From: Antrodiella citrinella
Lineage: Eukaryota > Basidiomycota > Agaricomycetes > Polyporales > Steccherinaceae
Reading direction: 5' to 3'
NCBI GenBank assembly: GCA_004802725.1
Contig: SGPM01000608.1
Coordinates: forward strand, 1 to 10,367
DNA: 10,367 nt
Position numbers and translations under genes: made by a program. The notes under the pieces are model-generated. The model was not told the origin of the DNA, made no database searches, and saw only the letters and a list, made by a program, of their open reading frames with translations. Shown piece by piece: positions 1-9,360 of the stretch. Every line of letters starts with the position of its first letter. The first letter of the stretch is position 1.

Positions 1-561
1 ACGACTGGGTATCGGTGAAATGTCGGTAATAGCAATGATGGTGTCTAATAGCCGGCATCAGTGAGCGCTTATGAGTAACAAATTTTACTGATGATTATTG
101 TAATGAGACTACAAATGGATTCCCACGGTTTGAGAAGAAATGGTTTCCGCTCACGCGCTCTGCGCCAGTTTCCCAGTAAGAACGATTTCCTTCATTCTTC
201 AGGAATCGTAACTGATCTCAAAATGAGTACCACGTGCCGGTCAGCGTAATCGAAAACCAGTTCCCGTACTGCCCTCGCGATTGAACAAAAGAATTGTATA
301 TTTATAGAGAGAAGATTGTAAAGATTAGGATTATAATGTGAATGTGAATGTGTAAAGTGCGTGGCAACTCGGAGTACACTAAGTGCAGCCGGGCAGATAA
401 TGAATGATTGTCGAGTAATGAGTTAGGTGGAGAGAGGGTGTGACCGTGTTCCGGCGGGCAGTATCTGTTTGACGAGTCAATGCAACAATCAAAAGTCAGA
501 AGAGAGATCCACTTACGAAACCCACTGACATGCGCTGTTGATTGACGAGTCCAGATCCAAG
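1..561. other. No gene recognised; 3' flank of the coiled-coil gene
   Basis: No coding exon could be supported here on either strand. The stretch lies downstream of the stop codon of the minus-strand gene. Within it, on the minus strand, 465-516 looks like a 52-nt intron (donor GTAAGT, acceptor CAG) in the 3' untranslated region. A CACTA pentamer occurs at 377-381, but no matching TAGTG terminus could be paired with it convincingly. Confidence 0.5.
465..516 (-). other. Intron-like segment in the 3' UTR of the coiled-coil gene
   Basis: Read on the minus strand, this 52-nt stretch begins GTAAGT and ends AAACAG, with a TTGAC branch-like site about 15 nt before the end. It starts 46 nt after the stop codon of the coiled-coil gene. 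It could be a 3'-UTR intron or a chance match. Confidence 0.3.
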
Positions 562-1473
562 CTAATCCTCTTCGCCCGAAGACTCGCTAGAGCTCGAACT
601 TTGCTCGTTGTGGGTACGAGTGCCGGCTGGCTCGGCTGGACCTGCCTGAGAACCTCGCTGGCTGCGAGGCTTCTTAGGAATATAGGCGTTTTTGTACGCG
701 TGCTTCCTCTTGTTTGCCATGTACTGTTTTGCAAGTTCGGCGGTGGCCCAGTGACGATAGTAGCGAGCTAGGACAGGATGTACTTGTATGGCCTACGTTC
801 AACGTGGTGATTAGATCGGATCAATCAGTGACAAGCAGGACACACAAGTACTGACCGCTTTGTATAGCCTGGCTAGGTTTGTGGGATCTTGGCGGCGGAA
901 GTCATCGGTCCAGTCCACCTGGGCCTGAATAATGAGGTCCCTGACGGTCCGCTAAGATAACTCAGGTGAGTACAAGAAGTTAGAATGCGTACGAATTTGC
1001 ACATCACAACATCACTGACCTGAATTGATTTATACTGCTCATGATCCACTCCCATGGCATCGCGAATGTTAAAACGGCCATGCGGACGGGGAACAGATCC
1101 CGGAGGAACGTCTGCACCAGGCCCGCCTTGAGCAGCAAGAGCATGAGCGGCTGCAGCTGCAGCTGTCAGGGTAGCGTTGGCGGCTTCAAGTTCATCTATC
1201 CTGGTGACAGCGACCTGTAGGTCTTCATCAACATTCTCTCTGGCTACCATGATAGAGAACGATACAACAGTAAGTAAATGTCTTGATTTGATGAGCAGTA
1301 ATGTCACACGTGCTCACAAGTACTATTGTCCCTCAGACGCTGCTCTAGGTCGCGTATCACTGCTTCGAGTTGCGCCTTGGTGGGTTGCTTTTAATTCCAA
1401 GCATAGACGTCAGCAACATACTACTTCAAGTCGATAAAAGAACGAAACGGACCACTTTCGGTGGTCCAGCCAT
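562..1473 (-). CDS. Small coiled-coil protein of unknown function, five exons, about 210 aa
   Basis: Proposed exons on the minus strand, in plus coordinates from 5' to 3', are 1473-1456, 1387-1324, 1243-1020, 951-856 and 792-562. All junctions keep frame and the stop is at 562-564. Introns are 63-80 nt (the first about 68). The first exon is the weakest: its ATG at 1471-1473 is preceded by a CT-rich leader, but the donor GTGGTC is poor and could lie 3 nt further on. Residues about 8-60 form a heptad-like coiled coil (KAQLEAVIRDLEQRL, then RIDELEAAN) followed by an alanine run. The middle holds aromatic motifs (VDWTDDFRRQ, HPVLARYYRHWATAELAKQY), then a basic NLS-like patch (NKRKHAYK) and a Ser/Glu-rich acidic tail. 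From memory, the Trp/His-rich block resembles a family of uncharacterised Agaricomycete proteins often seen near transposons; I cannot name it. It is divergent from the transposase, with 462 nt between the two start codons. A DNA-binding accessory role is possible but is inference. Confidence 0.72.
1449..1467. repeat. Perfect 7-bp hairpin over the proposed start of the coiled-coil gene
   Basis: The arms GGACCAC (1449-1455) and GTGGTCC (1461-1467) are perfect inverted repeats around a 5-nt loop. On the minus strand they overlap codons 3-8 after the proposed ATG, and the suggested exon 1 donor lies within them. Confidence 0.5.
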
Positions 1474-1619
1474 GTGAGATGTAGTTCGAGAGAGATGAGA
1501 GAATGTTTGGTCACCGGTGTGCTGAGCTCAGACTCACAACAACATCAGAGTCCTGAGTGCGAATGAAAGTGGGGGGACGGGAAGAGGCAGGGATCTGGTG
1601 AGCTGGCATGAATCATTCG

Positions 1620-1626
1620 TTATATA
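1620..1626 (-). promoter_or_regulatory. TATA-like box of the coiled-coil gene
   Basis: The minus strand reads TATATAA here, about 150 nt upstream of the proposed ATG. Between the two lies pyrimidine-rich leader sequence (around 1480-1580 on the plus strand it is purine-rich), a common arrangement in fungal core promoters. Assignment rests on motif and position only. Confidence 0.35.
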
Positions 1627-1714
1627 TTGACCGTATCTAAGATGGTCCGAACTCACCCGTATACAAATTTCAACTAGGTCCAGGACGAATAGTCCACCCT
1701 CCCACTGCGGCTTA

Positions 1715-1735
1715 ATCACTTTCTATTATAGTGAT
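1715..1735. repeat. Interrupted CACT/AGTG palindrome upstream of the transposase
   Basis: The arms ATCACT and AGTGAT are perfect inverted repeats around a 9-nt centre. The motif ends 200 nt before the transposase start codon. It resembles the perfect palindrome at 5629-5644, differing by about 5 extra nt in the middle. Extending right, TATAGTGATA is shared exactly with the downstream copy, followed by a similar YARCCA run. Further inside both ends there is a shared CGTGCG in inverted orientation. These are candidate terminal or subterminal repeats of a CACTA-like element, but the flanks show no obvious 3-bp target duplication. Confidence 0.45.
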
Positions 1736-1935
1736 ACAACCACGTGCGAAGGTCATGCTGATACTGTGATGGACAGACTCGGATGCGGGTGGCAACCGGA
1801 TTTATTCCTACATCGAGTGGTGAGCACTGTGAAAACACTGCGACTGCGATCCCTAACTTCCTACCTCTTACCACACCATTATCATATACAGACTTGCTGC
1901 TACCATCACAGCTCAACTTCAGCATCACCAAAGAC

Positions 1936-4900
1936 ATGCCGGGTCACGCCACTGGAAAAGTCATATGTTCGTGCTGCCAAAAGCTGGTGACATCTCGCAC
2001 CGAGTACAACCATCGAAAGCGCAAGCTCCTGAACACAGACAGCTTGGCGGGAGATGAACAGGAAGAAGGCTTGAGAGTTCCAGCGAATGGTCAGCGTGTA
2101 AAAGTACCGTGGAGACTTCCAGAACTTCGTGAGTGTTTAGCCCATTGTTCGAAATATTGAATAAGCTCACACAAGATATGATAGGTGTCGTTCCGACAAA
2201 TCATAACATTCCAGGCTCCCGCCCACCTTCACACAACACAGCTAGTGGTTCACGCAATCCAGAGGGAGATTTTCAAGAGGATCCGGCTATAAATGCTGAT
2301 CATATGGATGTTGACCCTCCTGGAGTCGAGTTTCCCGGGGCAGCGCATGCTGGTGAGTGGTCACGGTCTCGGTCTCAGATTTATACCCGGCGCCCTCTTG
2401 CTAATTTTTGAGTAACAACCATGTTCAGAACCAACGTACATACCTGTGCGACACCATGCAACCGTTGAGGACGAAGAAGAAGAAGAGGAAGAGGGGGAAG
2501 ATGATGAGGATGTTGCTGTAGAAGACGTGGATGCAGCAGCTTCTGTGTGGGAGGAGCTGGCTGAATCACTCATTCGGGAAACCCAACTGTCCAGTAAGTA
2601 CTAAGTCGTACGAGCGAGCTCGAATCTGCGCTAACCTGGTTATCATAATTCGGCAGAAGATGATCTCAGTGAAGAAGATATAGCCTACCTGCGTGTGTTT
2701 GCTCTGCGAGTCAATAACCACATGTCGGGAAACTTATTTGGTCAGCTGCCGTTCGCGTTCCCGGAGGCAGCCCTGGCTTCGTGGAAGACGATAGTAAGTC
2801 GTGTTGCCCAGATATCTGGATTCACGCCACAGGTCTACGACTGCTGCATCAATTCATGCTGCTGCTATGTCGGGCCACACACTGAGGCTCAGCAGTGTTT
2901 GTACTGCAAAGAACCACGGTACAACGCCTCTGGACAACCACGCCAGCGATTCGTCTACATTCCCATCATTCCTCGCCTACAAGCCTTCTTTTCCAACCAA
3001 AGAATGTCACAGACTATGCAATATCGCGCTACCGAGCACGTGCATGACCCAGACAAAATACAGGATGTATTCGACTCAGAAGTCTATCGATCTTTGCTTG
3101 GAAAGAAGGTGACTATAAACGGGAAGACTCTCTCGCACACCTTCTTCAACGACAAGCGCGATGTTGCGCTGGGACTTTCGACTGATGGATTTGCCCCTTT
3201 TCGGCGCCGGAAGAAGACAACTTGGCCGCTCATTCTGTTCAACTACAACCTTCCCCCCGATATTCGCTTCCATATCCAGCATATCCTCTCCTTGGGCATC
3301 ATCCCTGGCCCAAAGAAACCTGTCGACTTCGATTCATTTCTATGGCCTGCGGTGCAGGAGCTTCTTCGCTTAGAGCGGGGCGTCCACACTTACGACAGGT
3401 GCTCGGACGAGTTCTGGATGCTGCGAGCCTACCTCATCCTGGTTTTCGGTGACATCCCTGCTGTGTCGCTCATGATGCGGATGAAGGGTCACAATGGCTT
3501 GTGCCCTTGTCGAACTTGTAACATCCTTGGTGTGCGAGTACCCAACAGCCGAAAGACCACCCACTATGTCCCTCTCTGTCGAGATCAACTTCCACGTCCT
3601 CCTGATGGCACCAATCCTACCTACGATCCTTCTGACCTCCCCATCCGCACCCAAGAAGAGCTTCTTGCCCAGGCCCGTGAGGTCGAGGACGCCCCGTCTG
3701 CGGCTGCTGCCGAACGTCTGGCCAAGGCTTATGGTGTCAAAGGAGTACCCTTGTTGAGTGTTCTCTCGTCCTTGAACTTCCCCTATTCATTTCCCTATGA
3801 CTTTATGCACCTTCTGTGGGAAAACGTCGTGAAGAATTTGATGCTGTTTTGGACAGGGGATTACAAGAAATTGGACGAGGGCTCAGAAGAGTACGAAATC
3901 GATGCGAAGGTGTGGGAAGCGATAGGAAAGGCTAGCGAGGCGGCAGGTTCGACAATCCCTTACGCGTTCACAAGTGCCAGACCCCCCAATGTGGCTACGG
4001 ACAAGACGTCCTGGACAGCAGACTCCCGATCATTCTGGGCGTTGTATATGGGACCGGTCTTCTTGCAAGGGCGCTTCAAGAGGCCGAAATATTATCATCA
4101 CTTTATCAAGCTCGTGAAACTGCTCAACTTGTGTCTGCAGTTTGAGATCACGAAAGCGGAAGTTGAAGAGCTCAGGGTTGGATTTGTCGAGTGGGTTAAG
4201 GAATACGAAAGGTGCGCGGTGTTCATTCTAACGACTCAGAGTCATCGTGTAAAAACTTCATGCATGCTATTGCGGGGCATGTACACTGACACATTTTGCA
4301 CAGGTTCTACTATCAGAATGACCCGCAGCGTCTCTCTGCCTGCCCGTTGACAATACATGCACTATTGCATGTTGCAGACAGTATCATCAAGGCTGGGCCG
4401 GTATGGGCGTCGTGGGCGTATCCTATGGAGAGATACTGTGGACTCTTACAACCTGCAATCCGCAGCCGTCGATTTCCATATGCGAGCATGAACCGATACA
4501 TCCTGAACCATGCTAGGCTTCAGCAGGTCAAGCTCATGTATGATATGCAACAGATTCTCTCGCTCAAGGCCCCACCAAAATCTTCTGTGGGGACGAACGT
4601 ACCTGGATGTGAGTCAAATCAACTTGTTTCTTAATCCACTCCTCCCATGTCAGAGCCTGATGTCGACGATCACAGATACTACTCTTGCATTGTTGCCGCC
4701 CCATCGAGAATCCATTCCTTTCGATTCAATCGACAAAGGAACATTTGATAAGATTGTGGGCGCATTGTGTACCCGATTCGAAAGCTCTCCTGCTCACGTG
4801 AAGGTTGCGCTGAACTCGGCGACATTTCAAGAGTGGAGCAAGGTACAGATTCTTGGTGGCGGCGATTTGATTAGGACTGCCGCTGTGGATAGGATGTCGG

Positions 4901-5418
4901 AGGATAGTCGAGAGGCTTCTTTTGTAAGGGTACGTGAAACATTGGTGTAGTATATTCTGTCACACTTACACGCATTTGTATATTTACAGTACGAATTGCT
5001 TGTTGATAGAAACGCAAGGTTCCCCAATCGGCCGGTCATTTTGCAAAAGGAAACATTTTTCGGTCACCTACAGAAGATATATCATCTCACGCTACCAAAC
5101 GAACCATTGGGCCGCGTCAGACGTCCCTCTGCACAGTTGCCGCCTCCCTCAGTGCTGACTCCCATCACGGTTTTGCTGGCAGTAATCCGCGCATATCCCA
5201 CAACCGAACGACACTCGACTCTGGATATTCACTACCATACGAGCAGCGGAAACCTCGATGTCGTTGATATGACGACTCTGAGCTGTCTAGTAGCCCGCTT
5301 CCGCGTCGCCGAAAACTCGCCCAAATGGGCTGTTATTGACCGTAGCGGTTCACTGGCTCGAGCGTTGTACGTTGAGCCAGAAGCTGCTCCAGGTGAGATT
5401 GCAGAGGAGGAGGATTGA
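1936..5418 (+). CDS. Tnp2-family (CACTA/EnSpm-like) transposase, seven exons, 1022 aa, apparently intact
   Basis: Proposed exons are 1936-2128, 2185-2352, 2429-2593, 2657-4211, 4304-4608, 4676-4929 and 4990-5418. They total 3069 nt, all phases match and there is no internal stop. Introns are 56-92 nt with consensus donors. Residues 10-30 form a Cys/His-rich, basic putative zinc finger (CSCC...H-RKRK). Residues 134-148 are an acidic run. Residues 238-262 carry a second Cys cluster ending in YCKEPRY, typical of Tnp2. The catalytic core follows: STDGF (Asp352, codon 3184), FGDIPAV (Asp441, codon 3451) followed by KGHNG and a CPCRTC cluster, and FPYDFMHLLWEN (Asp557, codon 3799; Glu564 nearby). 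This order fits the DDD/E transposase fold of the family. Residues 694-790 contain the conserved YYQNDP, CPLTIHALLHVADSI and PMERYCG blocks. The C-terminus has WAVIDRSG (993-1000). The product would cut and paste a CACTA-type element in the nucleus. The exon 2 acceptor could instead be 2215, and the exon 6 donor 4924; both keep frame. Confidence 0.93.
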
Positions 5419-5934
5419 GGGTAGTTGCGGGGTCCGACATCTCTCTTAACACGGTTCATGGAACTTGAATAGGTATGCCATGCGCCCATCCAATTTGTCC
5501 CGCATTTCAGCTGATGAAACTATGTTCATAGATGCTCTGGCCGGCGCGCGCAGTTTCGACGTGATGTCGTAACACTTGTAACACGAGAGGCCAATGAAGG
5601 GATGTACGAATAATTCACGCCGCACGCAATCACTATATAGTGATATAGCCATCGTTTTTGACCACCGTAGCACTGTGTTCAAATGATCTCATTCGCGGTT
5701 TGTATATCTAATCTCTGTACATTGATTTTGCCCTGCCAATGCAGTGATCCTAGACATAGTGAAAATAAAGTCAGAATCACCGAGTACTAAGAAAGCGACA
5801 TCGTTTTCAGTGATTCGAGTTTTTCACTGCTCGACCTAGTACTAACCCCGAAGACGCGGGCCTACAGTGCTAAAAGTATGTTGGTTCTTGTCATCATGGT
5901 CACAACCACATCACTCACTGTTATGCATTGTTAG
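5419..5934. other. Intergenic region between transposase and DUF6532 remnant
   Basis: No convincing gene. It holds the perfect palindrome at 5629-5644. From 5791 to 5875 the plus strand is open in a frame that could splice (donor GTATGT at 5876, acceptor TAG at 5932-5934) into the first DUF6532 exon, but it contains no ATG. A 78-codon minus-strand ORF (5446-5682) overlaps the palindrome and is probably chance. Confidence 0.5.
5629..5644. repeat. Perfect 16-nt palindrome downstream of the transposase
   Basis: ATCACTATATAGTGAT is identical to its reverse complement. It begins 210 nt after the transposase stop, mirroring the similar motif that ends 200 nt before the start codon. It contains both CACTA (5631-5635) and TAGTG (5638-5642), the signature ends of CACTA elements. 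It could be the right terminus, a junction, or a protein-binding site. Confidence 0.5.
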
Positions 5935-8187
5935 TCTGGAACCGTGACCTTCCGAACGGCCGCAAGAGGGCACACTCAGAGACTGAGCAGCATATTTCGA
6001 AGAAGTTGAAATTGGAGGGAGATGGCAAGATTGTCGTGGCTGTTGTTGGAGACAAGATCAACACGGCGCTTGTTGATGGTCCTGCATGTAAGTGTATTAG
6101 CCAATCATCGCACCAGATTCCCACTCACCGCTGTTGATTGAACCAAACAACCACAAACACTTGTGCCTCTTCCTGCGTATTTTCTCTTCTCTTTAACTTC
6201 TTCCCCACCATTCCTCATTTCTCACTCTTTATCCTCCACGTACTTTGACTGTCATGTCTTCGACCACTCAACCATTACCATCGTTGACATCAATTCTAAC
6301 CCGGGACAAAAGCGGCACCAGCTGTCGCTGACACAGCAAAGTCCATTGGTCGTATTGTGGACGCAAGCACACTGCTCACTGGTGAGCTTATATACAGCCT
6401 CAATCCCGTCAATACACACTCATTCTGCGACATATTGCAGGTACTAAGTGGCGCTCTATGCTCCCATGTCATCAAGTTGATATGACTGTTACTCAAGCCG
6501 TGGTATGTCTACATACTCATTTACAGTCTTATGTGATACTGACTTCAACCCTTCAGGATTCTGTGGGTCTCGACGAGGAGAATGACGAAGATGAGGACGA
6601 GGACCGCAAGTACGTCACCGGTACGCATGAATCCTCCTCATCTGAGGAGGATAACGATGATGACAAGGCCGCGTCATCAGGCCGCCACGACGAGGTAAGC
6701 AGTATCTCAAGGTAGCAACATGTGTTACTTTACGGATAGTACATCATGTTAGGTTCCCACTTGGACTTCCAATGTGTACGGCGAGGACCATCCCACGGAC
6801 TCTTTCAATACTGATTCAGGTGCGCAGTATTCTCATCACACACTGCATGTACTCTTCAGACGGCTGTCAATGGCAACAAGGGCTTGAGTCAAGCGGCCAA
6901 GGCGAAGTTTGAGGTATGTCTTACCTTTGCGAGCACAACTGAAGCTAACATTCTTGTTGCTAGCAACCTGGGTTCGAGGAGTCCGACGTTGAGGAGAAGC
7001 CCATTGCAGCTACTGCTGGCAGCAATGACGACAAATGAGGAGGCAATGACACCCCCAAGGAGCCAAGTGATGCCAAATCTGATGTTGAGGATGGGTGGCC
7101 TGTGTGGACGGACCTTATCCTGAACGCCCATGGTGGCACAAACCTCAAGGATCAGCCTGTTCTGGTGCATCTTGTCCTCGGGTCAGCCTTCAAGATGGTC
7201 GAGGTCGATGCGGTGTTCGACACACCTTACCCTGAGGTCGAGAACAAGCTGGCATGCCTTCGGTCAGTTCTCATAGCTTGTGTGACAGATGTCAATGAAA
7301 CCATTGCGGATTGTATCTGAGACAACTGGCTATACGCTAAACGTCTCATAGCTCATGTGAGCTAATTTCTTTTTCGTAATGTTGCCTATCTGATGTTTAA
7401 TTTCTCAGCCCGCGAATCGCCTCAGTCACTATCGCACAAACATCAAGGATGCTGTCGTGCCAAGGTTGGACTCGGCATACTCTCTGAGACACTTCATGGG
7501 CAAGACTCGTTCGGTCTCTGAGATCAAGACTCTCATCGCCAACCTTCTCGACTCTCGCAAGTATATGTACCCGACAACCATTACTGGGACTGAGGTACGT
7601 TCCATGCCGTGTATCATTGTCGCACATTACTCACATAGTCTGGCCTAGGTTCGCATCGTCAAGTCTCAACCTTTCCAGGCCCCCATGATCATTCAAGTCC
7701 TGCAAACTGCCTACTTTGGCACGTCGACCAGTGTTGGTATCAGACACGCCAATAGGTTCTGTTTGTCTCTTCCTGACAAGCCCAATGAGCATGAGATCCC
7801 CATCTGCATGCTGGCAATGGCTACAGCTGCGGTGCGTGCTCATGATATTGCAGGGAATCCAGGGATTCTCTCACTCATGTCTGTACATAGGTGAACGCAG
7901 TTCTTCTATGCTGGATGACCGGAGTCTACATCTTGGCCCCCTTCCACGTTGATACTGGCATTACTTTGTAGACCAGGTGCTGACGTTGGAGCTCATCCTT
8001 AAGCAGGCCGGCCCTAAACGGGCCCATCATATGATGGCCAACATCCTTGCCGCTGTTCGGTAAGTTAGTTGTTACTACTTATACATATGTCTGCTAACCT
8101 TTCCTATCAAGGGCCACTGCTCGTGTTGTATCGGCGAACGCGGTGGACGCGGCTAATGAAGTTGACTTCACGAACATGCCTGAGTAG
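5935..8187 (+). pseudogene. DUF6532-like basidiomycete protein gene, broken by two stops and a frameshift
   Basis: Reconstructed exons: 5935-6087, 6313-6381, 6441-6502, 6557-6694, 6753-6819 (or -6773), 6860-6913, 6964-7356, 7409-7594, 7649-7831, 7891-8059 and 8112-8187. Most introns are 50-86 nt. The N-terminal part encodes an NLS-like segment (GRKRAHSE...KKLKLE) and long acidic stretches (DEENDEDEDED). The C-terminal half from about 7140 matches my memory of DUF6532: VFDTPYPE, then RLSHYRTNIKDAV, then FGTSTSVG, SLPDKPNEHEIP and HHMMANIL. DUF6532 is a fungal domain of unknown function. Lesions seen are TGA at 7036-7038, TGA at 7318-7320, and a frame change at about 7957-7959, where the exon must lose one base relative to an intact reading. 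The 5' end is unclear: no ATG was found in frame, and the 225-nt intron 6088-6312 has a weak AAAAG acceptor. With the 6819 donor, the junction to 6860 is also out of phase; the alternative donor at 6774 keeps frame. Sequencing error could explain some lesions. Confidence 0.7.
6181..6240 (+). promoter_or_regulatory. CT-rich tract inside the DUF6532 remnant
   Basis: A strongly pyrimidine-rich stretch is followed 14 nt later by an ATG (6254-6256) in reasonable context. Such tracts often precede start codons in fungi. The ATG opens only a 25-codon frame that is out of frame with the next exon. The tract may therefore mark the real promoter of a gene whose first exon is frameshifted, or it may be the interior of a long intron. 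Confidence 0.3.
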
Positions 8188-8194
8188 TTGCACG

Positions 8195-8207
8195 CACACA
8201 CACACAC
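8195..8207. repeat. Short CA dinucleotide repeat
   Basis: A run of alternating C and A (13 nt) starts eight bases after the DUF6532 stop codon. It is a small microsatellite with no evident function. Confidence 0.8.
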
Positions 8208-8957
8208 CTTATCTTGTTATATCTTCTCTCGCATTGTCTCTTGCATCATGATCTTGGTTTGGTTCTTTCTTGTCTCGCCCTTGATCCCTGCCTGTCTACA
8301 TGTCTTTTAATGATCAGGGTTTGGTCCATGTTCTTTCCACTCCCTCCTCCCTCCCCCTTCATACCTGTTCCTTGTTTGTGATGGATACCTACACACTCTT
8401 TACTGGCTATGATCTTAATTTCTGGTATGGACTACAGCTTAGCTTAGTGCTAGCAATCATCTTTGTTCACCTAATCCCATGTGAAATGAGTGAATGGACA
8501 GATGAATACCCTTGAGATTGCAGGTAATGCCATGTAATAAGCTGTAAAAAAGCTCGCAGTAATGTCTGCGGATGGCGTATAAGTCTTGCGTGAACTCTCG
8601 ACAAATGTTCGGGCTTCAGAGGTAATCAGCGTGCAATTACATGGTTCCATGTGTAAGTGTCAGTGAAATAATCGGGGACTCCACGGATTGAATGTAAGTG
8701 TTGTAACGTGTATAATGGATATGATTACGGTGAGTTACGCAGTATCAGACGTATTATGTATGATTCCATGTAATTAGAACTTGAGGTTTTTCCTGATGGA
8801 CTACATCACGTGAAAGTCACGCGGGCCTCTCCAGCCACAACGACACAACTTCACTTCCAATCAATGACCACAATACATGTAAATGGTAGGCTGCTACATG
8901 CCTGGGATGAGTGGTGTAACCACTTGTGCCTCCTGCGAGCTGGAAGTTGTCAAAAGC

Positions 8958-8978
8958 ATCACATGAACATCATGTGAT
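8958..8978. repeat. Perfect 8-bp inverted repeat
   Basis: The arms ATCACATG (8958-8965) and CATGTGAT (8971-8978) flank a 5-nt spacer in otherwise featureless AT-rich DNA. It could be a protein-binding palindrome or chance. Confidence 0.5.
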
Positions 8979-9360
8979 AGTAGTCATCTCTGACTCGGGC
9001 CTACCTTACAGAACATGAGCAACTAAATACAAAACATTCAAATCAAATAGATAAGATCAAAATGAGGTGGAAAGCATTGGCGTGCTACCAATCACACATT
9101 CATCGGGATCAAAATATCCAACAAAATGTAATGTGAGGTTTGTGGTAGCGCATCACGACTTTGGTGCTTATAAGTGCCAGTGTGCATGATGAGGTGGCAC
9201 TCTGTCTCAACAGTGACACACTCTAACTACATAGTTTTTGGTTCAATTCAAGTTCAAGTCCTATACATGTATCTTAACACCTCTAAATACATGCTGTTGC
9301 TGTAAATTCATGCCCACTCACTCAATTTAAAAATAAGCGCCGCAACACCCGCGGGTACAC

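Noticed and set aside
513..771. Open frames on both strands over the last exon of the coiled-coil gene
   Set aside because: The frame containing HWATAELAKQYMANKRKHAYK splices in phase with upstream exons; the other frames are shadows.
2361..2573. Minus-strand Ser-rich and Pro/Leu-rich ORFs
   Set aside because: They are reverse-strand readings of the Glu-rich coding run in transposase exon 3.
3370..3654. Minus-strand ORF opposite the transposase core
   Set aside because: It lies wholly within exon 4 of the transposase, which carries the catalytic motifs, and has no domain of its own.
5446..5682. Minus-strand ORF of 78 codons downstream of the transposase with varied composition
   Set aside because: It is short, has no recognised motif, and its start overlaps the perfect palindrome. 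No splice extension or family match supports it.
6163..6447. Plus-strand 94-codon ORF rich in Ser, Phe and Leu
   Set aside because: It is a reading of the CT-rich tract and crosses the better-supported exon 6313-6381 in another frame.
377..8449. CACTAAG at 377-383 paired with CTTAGTG at 8443-8449 as termini of one 8-kb element carrying all three left genes
   Set aside because: Only seven bases match, similarity stops at once, and the adjacent bases give no target-site duplication.
9236..9265. tRNA-like T-loop (GGTTCAATTC / AGTTCAAGTCC)
   Set aside because: No A box at proper spacing and no acceptor stem could be formed.
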